Shown here one piece after another: positions 27,689 through 36,449 of a stretch of DNA of 64,000 nucleotides (positions are counted from its first letter, which is position 1; every line of letters starts with the position of its first letter). This stretch comes from Luteibacter sp. Its GTDB lineage: Bacteria; Pseudomonadota; Gammaproteobacteria; Xanthomonadales; Rhodanobacteraceae. The notes below the pieces were generated by a model. It was given only the letters and a program-made list of their open reading frames with translations, had not been told where the DNA came from and did no database searches. The stretch lies in NCBI RefSeq assembly GCF_009912395.1, contig NZ_WNDO01000019.1, positions 44,336 to 108,335 of the forward strand, given 5' to 3'. Position numbers and translations under genes: made by a program.

Positions 27689-28786
27689 TTACTGCTGAAC
27701 CTGCAGTTCCGTGCGACGGTTGCGAGCGCGGCCTTCGGCCGTGTCGTTCGTGTCGATCGGGTTGTTCTTGCCGTGACCGATCGGGCCTTCCAGGCGGTCA
27801 GCCGAGATGCCGTGCGAGGTCAGGTAATCGAACACGATCTTGGCGCGACGCTCCGACAGGCCCTGGTTGTAAGCGTCCTTACCGACGCTATCCGTGTAAC
27901 CGGCAACCGTGACCTTGACCTGCGGGTAACGCTGCAGGGTGTCGACAGCCTGGTCGAGGACGCCCAGCGACTCGCTGGTCGGCTCCTGCAGGGACGGACC
28001 GATGTTCGTCTCGCCCTTCTTCGGACGGTCGAACTTGAAGTTGACGCCGCGCAGGTCGATGACGACCTTCTGCGGGCAACCGTCCGGACCGACGATCGTG
28101 CCAGCCGGGGTACCCGGGCACTTGTCGTCGCAATCGTTCACGCCGTCGCCATCGCTGTCGAGGGTCGAGCAGTCCGGCTGGGCCGGAGCCGGGGCAACAG
28201 CCGGGGCCGGAGCGGCCGGCGGCTCGCCGAAGCGCGAGACGAGCGAGAAGCCAAGGAACCAGTCGCCGTAGCCATCTTCACGACGGGTGGTCTTGTCGTC
28301 CCAGTCGTAACGGTAGCCGGCTTCCACGCGGAAGTCCGAGCTGTCGGTCAGGGTCTTGGACACGCCGACGCCGAGCTCGGCAGCCGGGGACCAGCCGTTG
28401 TTCGACGGGTTGTGGTGGTACGAGCCCATCACGCCGGCGAGCAGGTACGGACGCCAGCTGTCCCACGCACCGGCGTAGAAGCGAGCGGCAACGCCGTAGC
28501 TGTTGTTGGCCCAGTGGCCGTTACCGTCGTTATCACGCTTGGTGCGATCGGCGAAGATGTCGATCGAAGCGTTGTTGGAGATGAACTTGCCGAAGCCCAG
28601 ACCGTAGTAGACCTGGCGGCTGTTGGTGTGGCGATCGGTGTCGTTGTAGTAACCGCCAACGGTCGGGGCGATGTACCAGCGGCCGTCATAGCCGTTACCC
28701 GCCGTGTCGGCGGATTCCTGCGCGTGAACGGCACCCACGCCGCCCAGGGCCAAACCAATCAGCAAAAACAAGCCCTTACGTTTCAT
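27689..28786 (-). CDS. OmpA-family outer-membrane protein (OprF-like) with thrombospondin type 3 repeat
   Basis: A 365-residue protein. Signal peptide residues 1-23 (VHAQ), then an eight-strand beta-barrel domain to about residue 185, an Ala/Pro linker (APAPAVAPAPAQP), a Ca-binding-type TSP3 segment (DSDGDGVNDCDDKCPGTP), and a C-terminal OmpA peptidoglycan-binding domain (GYTDSVGKDAYNQGLSERRA). It links the outer membrane to peptidoglycan and may be a major structural protein, as OprF is. The ATG at 28786 follows GGAGACACC. It has its own terminator, so it is probably monocistronic and strongly expressed. Confidence 0.94.
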   Translation of the reverse strand: MKRKGLFLLIGLALGGVGAVHAQESADTAGNGYDGRWYIAPTVGGYYNDTDRHTNSRQVYYGLGFGKFISNNASIDIFADRTKRDNDGNGHWANNSYGVAARFYAGAWDSWRPYLLAGVMGSYHHNPSNNGWSPAAELGVGVSKTLTDSSDFRVEAGYRYDWDDKTTRREDGYGDWFLGFSLVSRFGEPPAAPAPAVAPAPAQPDCSTLDSDGDGVNDCDDKCPGTPAGTIVGPDGCPQKVVIDLRGVNFKFDRPKKGETNIGPSLQEPTSESLGVLDQAVDTLQRYPQVKVTVAGYTDSVGKDAYNQGLSERRAKIVFDYLTSHGISADRLEGPIGHGKNNPIDTNDTAEGRARNRRTELQVQQ

Positions 28787-28982
28787 CGGTGTCTCCTCAT
28801 TATTGGTATTCGCGTCCGCGCTCCACCCCAGACGGAAATCGCGCGTAGAACTCTTATCGAATCCGGGGACTTCGGCCGTCCCTCGCTTTGATACCCCTTC
28901 AACGGGCGGCGGCAGTTTAGCAAAAATCAAACAATTGAACACGTGCTAAAAACCGCCGTTCATACTTGAGTCACGGCCATTA

Positions 28983-30434
<1,452 letters not shown>

Positions 30435-30541
30435 GGACTTCACTCGTGAGGGGTTGGGAAAGCCCACGATTTTAGCCGGGTCGCCTGCGGACAGTCTTGC
30501 CGCGCCGCAACCGACGAGGGAGAATGCCCGCCACTATAGCC

Positions 30542-30654
30542 CAAAAGGGAGTAGTTCCGCGAGGCATACCCGCCTCGTGCGCGCCGATCGTCAGTACGGA
30601 CGCCTCATGCGTCCCGGTCGTCGCGGCGGCTTCGCGCCGGGAACGAGACTTTTG
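30542..30654 (+). ncRNA. yybP-ykoY-type Mn2+ riboswitch upstream of terC
   Basis: The leader of the TerC gene contains the conserved blocks of the yybP-ykoY aptamer: GGGAGTAG shortly after the first stem strand CAAAAG (30542-30547), the second block CCGATCGTCAGTACG (about 30584-30598), and the closing strand CTTTTG (30649-30654). Two GC hairpins lie between the blocks. A further strong hairpin (about 30661-30682, CGACGGG/CCCGTCG) follows and could be the expression platform. TerC-family genes are the classic targets of this riboswitch, which binds Mn2+. Recognition is from the remembered consensus; a covariance-model search was not possible. Confidence 0.8.
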
Positions 30655-30724
30655 CGGTGACGACGGGCGCGCGTACCCGTCGCCGCCGCATTTGTCTTCA
30701 CCGAGCGCGCGAAGGACCCGCCCC

Positions 30725-31420
30725 ATGGATTTCCTCACCCCCGAATTCTTCTCCGGCCTGGCAGCCATCGTGCTGCTGGACCTCGTGCTGGCCGGTGACA
30801 ACGCCATCGTGATCGCCTTGGCGGCCCGCAACCTGCCCAAGCACCTACAGACCAAGGCGGTGTTCTGGGGCACCTTCGGCGCCATCGCCGTACGCATCGC
30901 CCTCACCTTCGCGGTGATCTGGCTGCTCAAGCTCCCGGGCCTCATGTTGGTGGGCGGCCTGCTGCTCCTGCCCATCGCCTGGAAGCTCCTGACCCAGGAC
31001 GACCACGACCCGGACGTGGTGGCGGCCACGGGCTTCTGGCCCGCCATTCGCACCATCGTGGTCGCCGACGCCCTGATGGGCCTGGACAACGTCCTGGCCA
31101 TCGCCGGCGCGGCCAAGGGCCACATGGGCCTGGTCGTGCTGGGCCTGGCGATCAGCGTGCCGCTGGTGGTGTGGGGCTCCACCTTGATCCTGAAGCTGAT
31201 AAGCCGCTTCCCGGTCATCGTCTACATCGGCGCGGGCGCCATCGCCTGGACCGCCGCCCGGATGATCGCCCACGACCACCTGACCGCTCCGTGGTTCGAT
31301 GCACGCCCGTGGGCCCCGTGGGCGCTCGACGCGCTGCTGGTGGTGGCCGTGTGTGGCGGAGGCTGGCTGGCGGCCCGTAGGAGCGCGCTTGCGCGCGATG
31401 GGGGTAGTGGGAAGGCTTGA
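30725..31420 (+). CDS. TerC-family membrane protein (YjbE/YkoY group), probable manganese exporter
   Basis: A 231-residue protein with about seven membrane helices. The TerC signatures are two acidic membrane motifs, LDLVLAGDNAIVIALA near the N-terminus and DALMGLDNVLAIAGAAKG in the middle. TerC proteins of this group export Mn2+ (shown for Alx and for Bacillus YkoY/MeeF), and the manganese riboswitch in front supports that role. The last 14 residues (218-231) are encoded by a palindromic repeat, whose usual translation RSALARDG is visible; the native C-terminus has been replaced or extended. It converges with the broken outer-membrane gene. Confidence 0.88.
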   Translation: MDFLTPEFFSGLAAIVLLDLVLAGDNAIVIALAARNLPKHLQTKAVFWGTFGAIAVRIALTFAVIWLLKLPGLMLVGGLLLLPIAWKLLTQDDHDPDVVAATGFWPAIRTIVVADALMGLDNVLAIAGAAKGHMGLVVLGLAISVPLVVWGSTLILKLISRFPVIVYIGAGAIAWTAARMIAHDHLTAPWFDARPWAPWALDALLVVAVCGGGWLAARRSALARDGGSGKA

Positions 31421-31465
31421 TGGGGCGTTATCGCCAGCTCCATCGCGCGCAAGCGCGCTCCTACA
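31377..31465. repeat. Palindromic repeat pair (copy 6), overlaps the terC coding end
   Basis: The left arm lies within the 3' end of terC and encodes its final residues; the right arm is intergenic. The spacer is longer (about 40 bases) than in other copies. Confidence 0.93.
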
Positions 31466-31480
31466 GTGGGTGAGGCATCC

Positions 31481-31510
31481 AAAAAAAAGGCCGCCCGAAG
31501 GCGGCCTCCT
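31481..31510 (-). terminator. Intrinsic terminator downstream of the outer-membrane (pseudo)gene
   Basis: On the minus strand GAGGCCGCC, a short TTCG loop, GGCGGCC and eight T residues, 22 bases after the stop codon at 31532. It would also end read-through from the Fap-like operon. Confidence 0.9.
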
Positions 31511-31531
31511 GGATCCCCACGAACGACTCGC

Positions 31532-32392
31532 TCAGAAGCGGAAGCGGACGTAAGCGGCTGGACCGTTGAGCTTCATGTCCAGGTCGAGGTCGTAGCGACG
31601 CTTGTTCTGGTTGAGGCGGATCTTCGTATAGGCGTACTCGGCGCCGAAGCCGACGTTCTGCCACGGGAACCACTCCAGGCCGATCGCGGCATCGTAGATG
31701 TGGCCGTTGAGGCTGCCGCCGTTCTTCTTCACGCCCGACGCATTGACGTACATGCGCCACTGGTCGTTGAACGAGTGACGCCAGCCAAGCTGCAGGTTCG
31801 GCGCCCAGGCGCTCTCGTTGGCGCTGGCACCGGCAGAGAAGTTGTCGCCGTTGACAGTGGCCGAACCGTAGATGCTGGCGTGCACCTTGTAGTACGCCGC
31901 ACCCAGGCCGACGCCGAACACATCGTTGCCGGTACCGAACCACCACTTGTATGCAGCGCTGCCGAAGGTGAACTTGAGATCACCCTTCGCGCGGGCCGTG
32001 GCTTCGATCGGCGTACCGAGGAAGTTGATGCCGTCGGACAAGGTCTTCGAATGATCGCGATCGACTTCGTAGTAGTCGAACGAGAAACCCTGATGCTCGC
32101 CGATCAGGAAGTCCAGCCGCACGCGAGGCACGGCCTAGTGCTTCTTGAAGTCGAGGTCGCGCTCGAGATTCAGGTTGCCGCGCGAGTTCAGGATATCGGT
32201 GTGCGCACCGATGTTCGTGTCGTTGTTGCTGTAGTAACCGCCCACCCAGAGGCTGATGTTGTCCAGCGCGGGGGACTGGGATTTCTTGACGTAACCGCTG
32301 TCCTGCGCATGCGCGACGGCACCGAAGACAGCGAACGAAGCGAGTGCGAGGCCCGCGGTGGCCTTGCCGAAGCGATGATGGCGAATGCGCAT
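31532..32392 (-). pseudogene. Outer-membrane beta-barrel protein interrupted by an in-frame amber codon
   Basis: Translation from ATG 32392 (AGGGAG upstream) gives a signal peptide (cut after AVAHA), then SLWVGGYYSNNDTNIG and further barrel-like sequence, until a TAG at 32137-32135. The same frame continues at once with AVPRVRLDFLIGEHQGFSF and about 195 more residues of alternating, aromatic-rich strands, ending in YVRFRF with a C-terminal Phe. The two parts are clearly one barrel of about 285 residues broken by a single nonsense codon. No frameshift is present. Either it is a recent pseudogene, a sequencing error, or an amber-suppressed gene. The family is not recognised. It follows the FapF-like gene by 155 bases and has an intact terminator. 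Confidence 0.82.
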
Positions 32393-32547
32393 GTAAGGAA
32401 ACTCCCTGCAAGTCTTTTCTATGTGTGTGTTCGAACCCCCGTTTGAAATCTTAACGAACACTTATGTGTGCGGGATGTGCACGGGAACTTGCGAGTGTTC
32501 CAGACACGCATGGTGAATGCATTGTGAAAACATTGCGCACGCGTTAA

Positions 32548-33891
32548 CTACAACGTGATGGGAAGCCGCACGGTGATCGTCGAATCCGGCGTATCGCGAG
32601 TCACGCCAACACCCAGCGTCACGTTCAGCGTTTCCTTGTCGTTGAAGCGATACGAACCGCCAATCAGCAGCGAACCCAGCGTTACACGCGCCGAACCGGG
32701 CACGGATTTTCCGTTTTGCGTGGTGCGTCCCACAAAGCTCTGGTCGTAGCCGACGCTGATCGACGCCTTCTCGTTCAGCGAAAGGCCCATGCCCAGGCTG
32801 ACATCCGCGATGTCGCCGGCTTTCACGTCGCCGAGAAACTGCGTTCCCTCGCCCAGCACATGCCTGCTGACATTGCTGCGCTCGAAATTATGCAGGTAGC
32901 TGACATTGCCGAAAAACACGACAGGATCTGACGGATAGAGCCACGTCACGCCGGCCTGCGCCGAGTAGAAACCCGTGCCGGTGGGGCTTTGCAGCGGCAG
33001 ACCTGTGCCGGTGAAGTTCTCCAGGCAACGGGTGATGCAATCGGTGGTCACGTCGAAAGGATCGCGTCCGGTACGCGACTTGGCGCGTATCCATCCCACG
33101 TAGTAAGGCTTGTCGGCACCGCCGTCGTTCAGCTGGTAACGCAAGGTCGCCTCGATATCGCCGATACCCTTGCCACTCGTCGTGTAGAGGCTGTCCTGTG
33201 CGGTACCGGTGAAGATCTCGCGGCTGATCGTGTCGGTATGCGTATCCACGTAAGGTACGCGTACTTCCAGTTCCATGCGGTTGGTCAGGCCATAGCGGAA
33301 CGCCACTGCGGCGGTTTGCGTGGTGGTCTTCACCTGCCTCACGTCGATGAGGCCGATGAGGATCGCGGGAATCACCGTATAGCCCACTAAGGCCACGCGA
33401 TCGCTCGACGAGTAGCCGTACTGGTACGACGGCTCGACGATGAGTTTGCCGCGCGGCGTGAGCACGCCGGGCTGGTCGAAGATGGGTGCAACCTCCGGCG
33501 GTCGTTCATCCTCCGCAGGACGGCGCCCCACGGGGCTGGCCGCCACCGTATGCGATGACGAGGGTGGCGGCGGATCGGCCGCGGTCGCCACGGCCGCCGA
33601 TCCGCCACGTGCCTCGTCCAGTGAGTTCAATCCCACCGCCTTGCGCAGGTCGGCGTACTGCGCCTCCTGCGCGGCGAGATCGCGCTTCATCTGCTCCAGT
33701 TCGGCCAGTTGCTCGGCCATGCGGCTTCGCATGGCGTCGAGCTTGCGCCCCTGCGCTTCGATCCTGTCGCGCAACGCAGGATCGGTCCCGGCATCCTGCG
33801 CGAAACAGGTACCTATCCACATGGGCAACAACGCGAGCGACCATGCGCCCGCGCGTACGCCCGCCTGCATCACCCTGCCATTGCGATACAT
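32548..33891 (-). CDS. FapF-like outer-membrane transporter (coiled coil plus beta-barrel)
   Basis: A 447-residue protein. A signal peptide (residues 1-31) is followed by a coiled coil (about 38-86, ALRDRIEAQGRKLDAMRSRM onwards), a Pro/Ala/Ser-rich linker (about 90-138) and a beta-barrel from about 145 to the end. The barrel opening LIVEPSYQYGYSSSDR, then GYTVIPAILIGLIDV and RYGLTNRMELEVRVPY, matches the FapF group as I remember it. In Pseudomonas FapF, the trimeric coiled coil gates a barrel that secretes amyloid subunits. The start follows GGGGGAA and lies three bases after the preceding stop, so it is the last gene of the operon. The position after C39 peptidase and E-like genes reproduces the fapD-fapE-fapF order. 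Confidence 0.8.
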   Translation of the reverse strand: MYRNGRVMQAGVRAGAWSLALLPMWIGTCFAQDAGTDPALRDRIEAQGRKLDAMRSRMAEQLAELEQMKRDLAAQEAQYADLRKAVGLNSLDEARGGSAAVATAADPPPPSSSHTVAASPVGRRPAEDERPPEVAPIFDQPGVLTPRGKLIVEPSYQYGYSSSDRVALVGYTVIPAILIGLIDVRQVKTTTQTAAVAFRYGLTNRMELEVRVPYVDTHTDTISREIFTGTAQDSLYTTSGKGIGDIEATLRYQLNDGGADKPYYVGWIRAKSRTGRDPFDVTTDCITRCLENFTGTGLPLQSPTGTGFYSAQAGVTWLYPSDPVVFFGNVSYLHNFERSNVSRHVLGEGTQFLGDVKAGDIADVSLGMGLSLNEKASISVGYDQSFVGRTTQNGKSVPGSARVTLGSLLIGGSYRFNDKETLNVTLGVGVTRDTPDSTITVRLPITL

Positions 33892-33894
33892 GCG

Positions 33895-34374
33895 TTAGTT
33901 CCCCCGAAACTGGATCGTCGCGTCCTGTACCGCCTCGGCGAGCCGCAGGTTCTGCAGCATGTGCGCGGCGTTCACCGACGCGTCGATCGATGTGGTGGCC
34001 GAGATGGCCTGGTTGTTCAGCGAGTTCTGTATAACGAGTGCGCCGCTGGACGCTCCCATGTCGGTGGACACGCCGCCGATGCCGTTGGTGACGACCGTAG
34101 CGCGCAGGGCATTCGAGAGCGCCGTCGCCTGGTCGGCGGTGACGTGGGACAAGTCGGGGATGGTGACGCTGTTCTGCACCACCGCCTCGCCGTTGACCAA
34201 CACCGTGCGCTTCAACGACAACGACGCGAGCAAGCCATCGCCGATATCGAAGCCACCACGCACCTCGTCGAGACGTGCGTCGGGCAACGCCGCCTGCGTC
34301 GTGAAGTCAGCCGCACGCACCGGCGCGCACACCGCCGCCAGGGCCATGCCAACGGCCAGGATTCGCCTTTTCAT
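33895..34374 (-). CDS. FapE-like exported protein with a Gly-Gly leader motif
   Basis: A 159-residue protein. Signal peptide residues 1-21 (VRAA), then LPDARLDEVRGGFDIG: the Gly-Gly at residues 40-41 preceded by Leu and Val at spaced positions looks like a double-glycine cleavage site. After it, SLSLKRTVLVNGEAVVQNSV and a later GALVIQNSLNNQAISATTSI give an Asn/Gln/Ser/Thr-rich, beta-prone sequence. There are no cysteines in the mature part. The ATG at 34374 overlaps the stop of the C39 peptidase gene (ATGA). It is assigned E-like by position in the operon; homology to FapE itself is not established. Confidence 0.7.
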   Translation of the reverse strand: MKRRILAVGMALAAVCAPVRAADFTTQAALPDARLDEVRGGFDIGDGLLASLSLKRTVLVNGEAVVQNSVTIPDLSHVTADQATALSNALRATVVTNGIGGVSTDMGASSGALVIQNSLNNQAISATTSIDASVNAAHMLQNLRLAEAVQDATIQFRGN

Positions 34375-35051
34375 ATATCCCCCGGCCCGCGCTTGGGCAT
34401 CACGATGGGCGCGAGACCGTTGCGTTCGATGCCTTCGCCCAGCGGCGCGGCGGGCGCCACGGCCCAGTCGCGTGGACTGTTGAAGATCGCGCGGTCGCGC
34501 TGGTTGTGGATCACGAAGACGATGCGGTTCTTCCACAGATCGTCGAAGCGACGCTGCGACATCGAGCGCGTGCCGCGCGCGGGGTCGCCGATGAGCACGC
34601 GGCCATTCCGGTAGCCCTTCACCACCACGAAGTGGTGATAACCGCGCTCGTCGATCAGCACGATTGCGGGAATGCCCTCCTCGTCCAGCTTCGCCAGCGG
34701 CACCGCGAAACCGTCCGCCTCGAACCCACGCGAAGCCAGGAAACGCTTGATATCGAGCAGCGAGAACCCTTCACGACCGATCTTCGTGCGATCGCCCGAG
34801 GCATACATCACATCGAACGCCGCCTGTTCGTCGATGGGATAGGCGTACTGGTAGGTGAGCAAGGTCGCCACGGCCGCGGAGCCACAGCTGAAGTCGTATT
34901 TCTGCCGGATGGTGTTGCGGAATCGCGCTTCCTTCAGGCTCGTCAGGTGCATCGGATACGACGTGCCCGGCGAGGTCTGCACCTCGGCCCTGCCGGCGTG
35001 GACGACGGGTGTCGCCAGCAGGAAGAGGCTGAGGATGCAGGCGGTTTTCAC
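34371..35051 (-). CDS. Periplasmic C39-family cysteine peptidase (FapD-like)
   Basis: A 226-residue protein without ABC-transporter domains. It has a signal peptide (residues 1-19, HAG), and the C39 catalytic set is visible: Gln50 and Cys56 in QKYDFSCGSAA, His140 in GYHHFVVVKG and Asp156 in GDPARGT. C39 enzymes cut leader peptides after Gly-Gly; the stand-alone exported form is typical of FapD in functional-amyloid operons. The start is GTG 35051, overlapping the previous gene's stop (GTGA) with AGGA upstream. The following gene overlaps its end by four bases, so the three middle genes are tightly coupled. Its likely substrates are the two neighbouring small proteins with GG motifs. Confidence 0.88.
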   Translation of the reverse strand: MKTACILSLFLLATPVVHAGRAEVQTSPGTSYPMHLTSLKEARFRNTIRQKYDFSCGSAAVATLLTYQYAYPIDEQAAFDVMYASGDRTKIGREGFSLLDIKRFLASRGFEADGFAVPLAKLDEEGIPAIVLIDERGYHHFVVVKGYRNGRVLIGDPARGTRSMSQRRFDDLWKNRIVFVIHNQRDRAIFNSPRDWAVAPAAPLGEGIERNGLAPIVMPKRGPGDI

Positions 35052-35374
35052 GGTGTCATCCTGACGTTGACGATGGTCGCGTTCTGGATGAGCACGTTGT
35101 TGCCCGAGTTCTGGATCACCGTGGGCAGGCCCGCCGAACCACTGAACGCCGAGCCGGAGACAAGATTGCCGCCGCTGTAGGTACCCTTGGCCTGGTTGTC
35201 CGAGACGGTGCCGTTGAGCCGTTGGCGGGTGAGGTTGTTCGTGATGTCGCTACCGCCGGTCATCGTGGACAGCTGCGCGTTCGGCACCGGCGTGTCGAAC
35301 GTGGTCTGCGCCAGGGCGCCCGTGGTCAGGACCAGCGCCAGGACACCGACACATGCTTCGCGAAACATGGGCAT
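35048..35374 (-). CDS. Small exported Asn/Gly/Ser-rich protein with a Gly-Gly leader motif
   Basis: A 108-residue protein starting at ATG 35374, with GGAGG eight bases upstream. Signal peptide residues 1-22 (ALA-QTT). Then VPNAQLSTMTGGSDIT places Gly-Gly at residues 40-41, exactly as in the E-like protein. The remaining 67 residues contain LNGTVSDNQ, Ser/Gly-rich turns, and VIQNSGNNVLIQNATIVNV, a repeat-like, amyloid-prone pattern. No cysteine occurs after the signal. I do not recognise a named family; by position and composition it may be a minor or nucleating subunit, processed by the C39 peptidase encoded immediately downstream. Confidence 0.75.
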   Translation of the reverse strand: MPMFREACVGVLALVLTTGALAQTTFDTPVPNAQLSTMTGGSDITNNLTRQRLNGTVSDNQAKGTYSGGNLVSGSAFSGSAGLPTVIQNSGNNVLIQNATIVNVRMTP

Positions 35375-35395
35375 GGCATACCTCCGTTGACGAAC

Positions 35396-35422
35396 GTCAC
35401 GGGGCGCGATACGCCCCGTGAC
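35396..35422 (-). promoter_or_regulatory. Intercistronic stem-loop between the Gly-rich subunit gene and the export genes
   Basis: A perfect 11-base stem (GTCACGGGGCG with its complement) and a five-base loop in the 62-base gap between the first and second operon genes. No T-run follows on the minus strand, so it may slow polymerase or protect the upstream mRNA end, giving more subunit than machinery. The function is inferred. Confidence 0.6.
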
Positions 35423-35436
35423 ATCGTCATCTAGGC

Positions 35437-36369
35437 TCAGTGGCCGGCGTTTACGTTGGCCTGGACATTCACGCTCTGCTGGATGAGCGAGGCCGCGCCG
35501 TTGTTCAAGGCGAGATTCACGATGCCTGCCGCGCCGGTACCCGCGCTGCCGGCGTTGTTGGTCATCGCGAACGAACCCGCGTTCACGTCATTGGAGCCGC
35601 CTGCGGCACCCGCGCCACCGGCGCCGCCTGAACCGGCACCGCCGGTGCCATCGCCGCCTGCCGCGCCCGCGCCACCCGCGCCCGTGCTGGCCGTGGCCGT
35701 GCCACCCGCGCCACCCGTCGCGGCACCGCCCGTGGCGGTCGCCGTCGCATCGCCCGAGGTACCGGCACCGCCCGAACTGGTGCTGGCACCACCCGTGCTG
35801 GTCGAGGCGCCGCCGGTCGACGCGCCACTGCCCGCACCACGCGAGCGCGCGTTGCCACCGTCACCGGAGCCGTCGCCACCATTGCCGGAGGCCCGACCGC
35901 CCGCCGACGCGGTAAGCGAGCTGGCGTCGCCGCTGCTGCTGGAGCCATCGCCGCCGACAGCGCCATGGGCGCCAGCTCGACCGGTGGCGCCGCCGTTTCC
36001 GCCATCGCCACCGCTACCGGAGGCCCCACGACCTGCGCCGCCCACGCCGCCGTTTCCGCCATTGGCGTTACCGGTGTTGCTGGCCCAGTTGCCCATCGGG
36101 TTGACGGTGATGTTGGACACCGTGCCGTTGAGCGTGCTGTTCGCCACCGCCGTGGTGGTGTTGAACGAATTGCTGGTGGTGTTGGTGGTGGTCGCGGTGC
36201 TCGTATGGGTCGAGCTGTCCGTGGCCTGGGAGTTGTCCGTGTACTGGACGGCAATCGACTTGCGCTGGGCAGACGGACCGGCCGCACCGTTCTGGGTGTC
36301 GTCGGCCAGGGCCGGCAGGGCGAATCCGATGGCGAGGCAGATCGCCGAGGCAATGAGAGTCTTACGCAT
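35437..36369 (-). CDS. Gly/Ala/Ser/Thr-rich secreted protein, candidate major fibre subunit
   Basis: A 310-residue protein starting at ATG 36369 after AGGAG. Signal peptide residues 1-22 (ALADD). Residues 25-100 are Thr/Ser/Asn-rich (TATTTNTTSNSFNTTT, then STLNGTVSNITVN). Residues about 100-265 are a Gly-rich low-complexity tract of GGxGG and SSGG units, like PE_PGRS or polyglycine-II proteins. The C-terminus (AMTNNAGSAGTGAAG, NLALNNGAASLIQQSVNVQA) returns to Asn/Gln/Ala-rich sequence resembling amyloid repeats. There are no cysteines. It is the first gene of the Fap-like operon, the position of the fibre subunits. It lacks an N-terminal GG leader motif. No known family was recognised, and the fibre role is inferred. 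Confidence 0.72.
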   Translation of the reverse strand: MRKTLIASAICLAIGFALPALADDTQNGAAGPSAQRKSIAVQYTDNSQATDSSTHTSTATTTNTTSNSFNTTTAVANSTLNGTVSNITVNPMGNWASNTGNANGGNGGVGGAGRGASGSGGDGGNGGATGRAGAHGAVGGDGSSSSGDASSLTASAGGRASGNGGDGSGDGGNARSRGAGSGASTGGASTSTGGASTSSGGAGTSGDATATATGGAATGGAGGTATASTGAGGAGAAGGDGTGGAGSGGAGGAGAAGGSNDVNAGSFAMTNNAGSAGTGAAGIVNLALNNGAASLIQQSVNVQANVNAGH

Positions 36370-36449
36370 GGGAGAGTCTCCTGTGAGCGTGGTGAACCCG
36401 TGTGTCGAATGACTGGCCGCCCCTGCCGCTGCACCGGTCGAGCGTGCGG

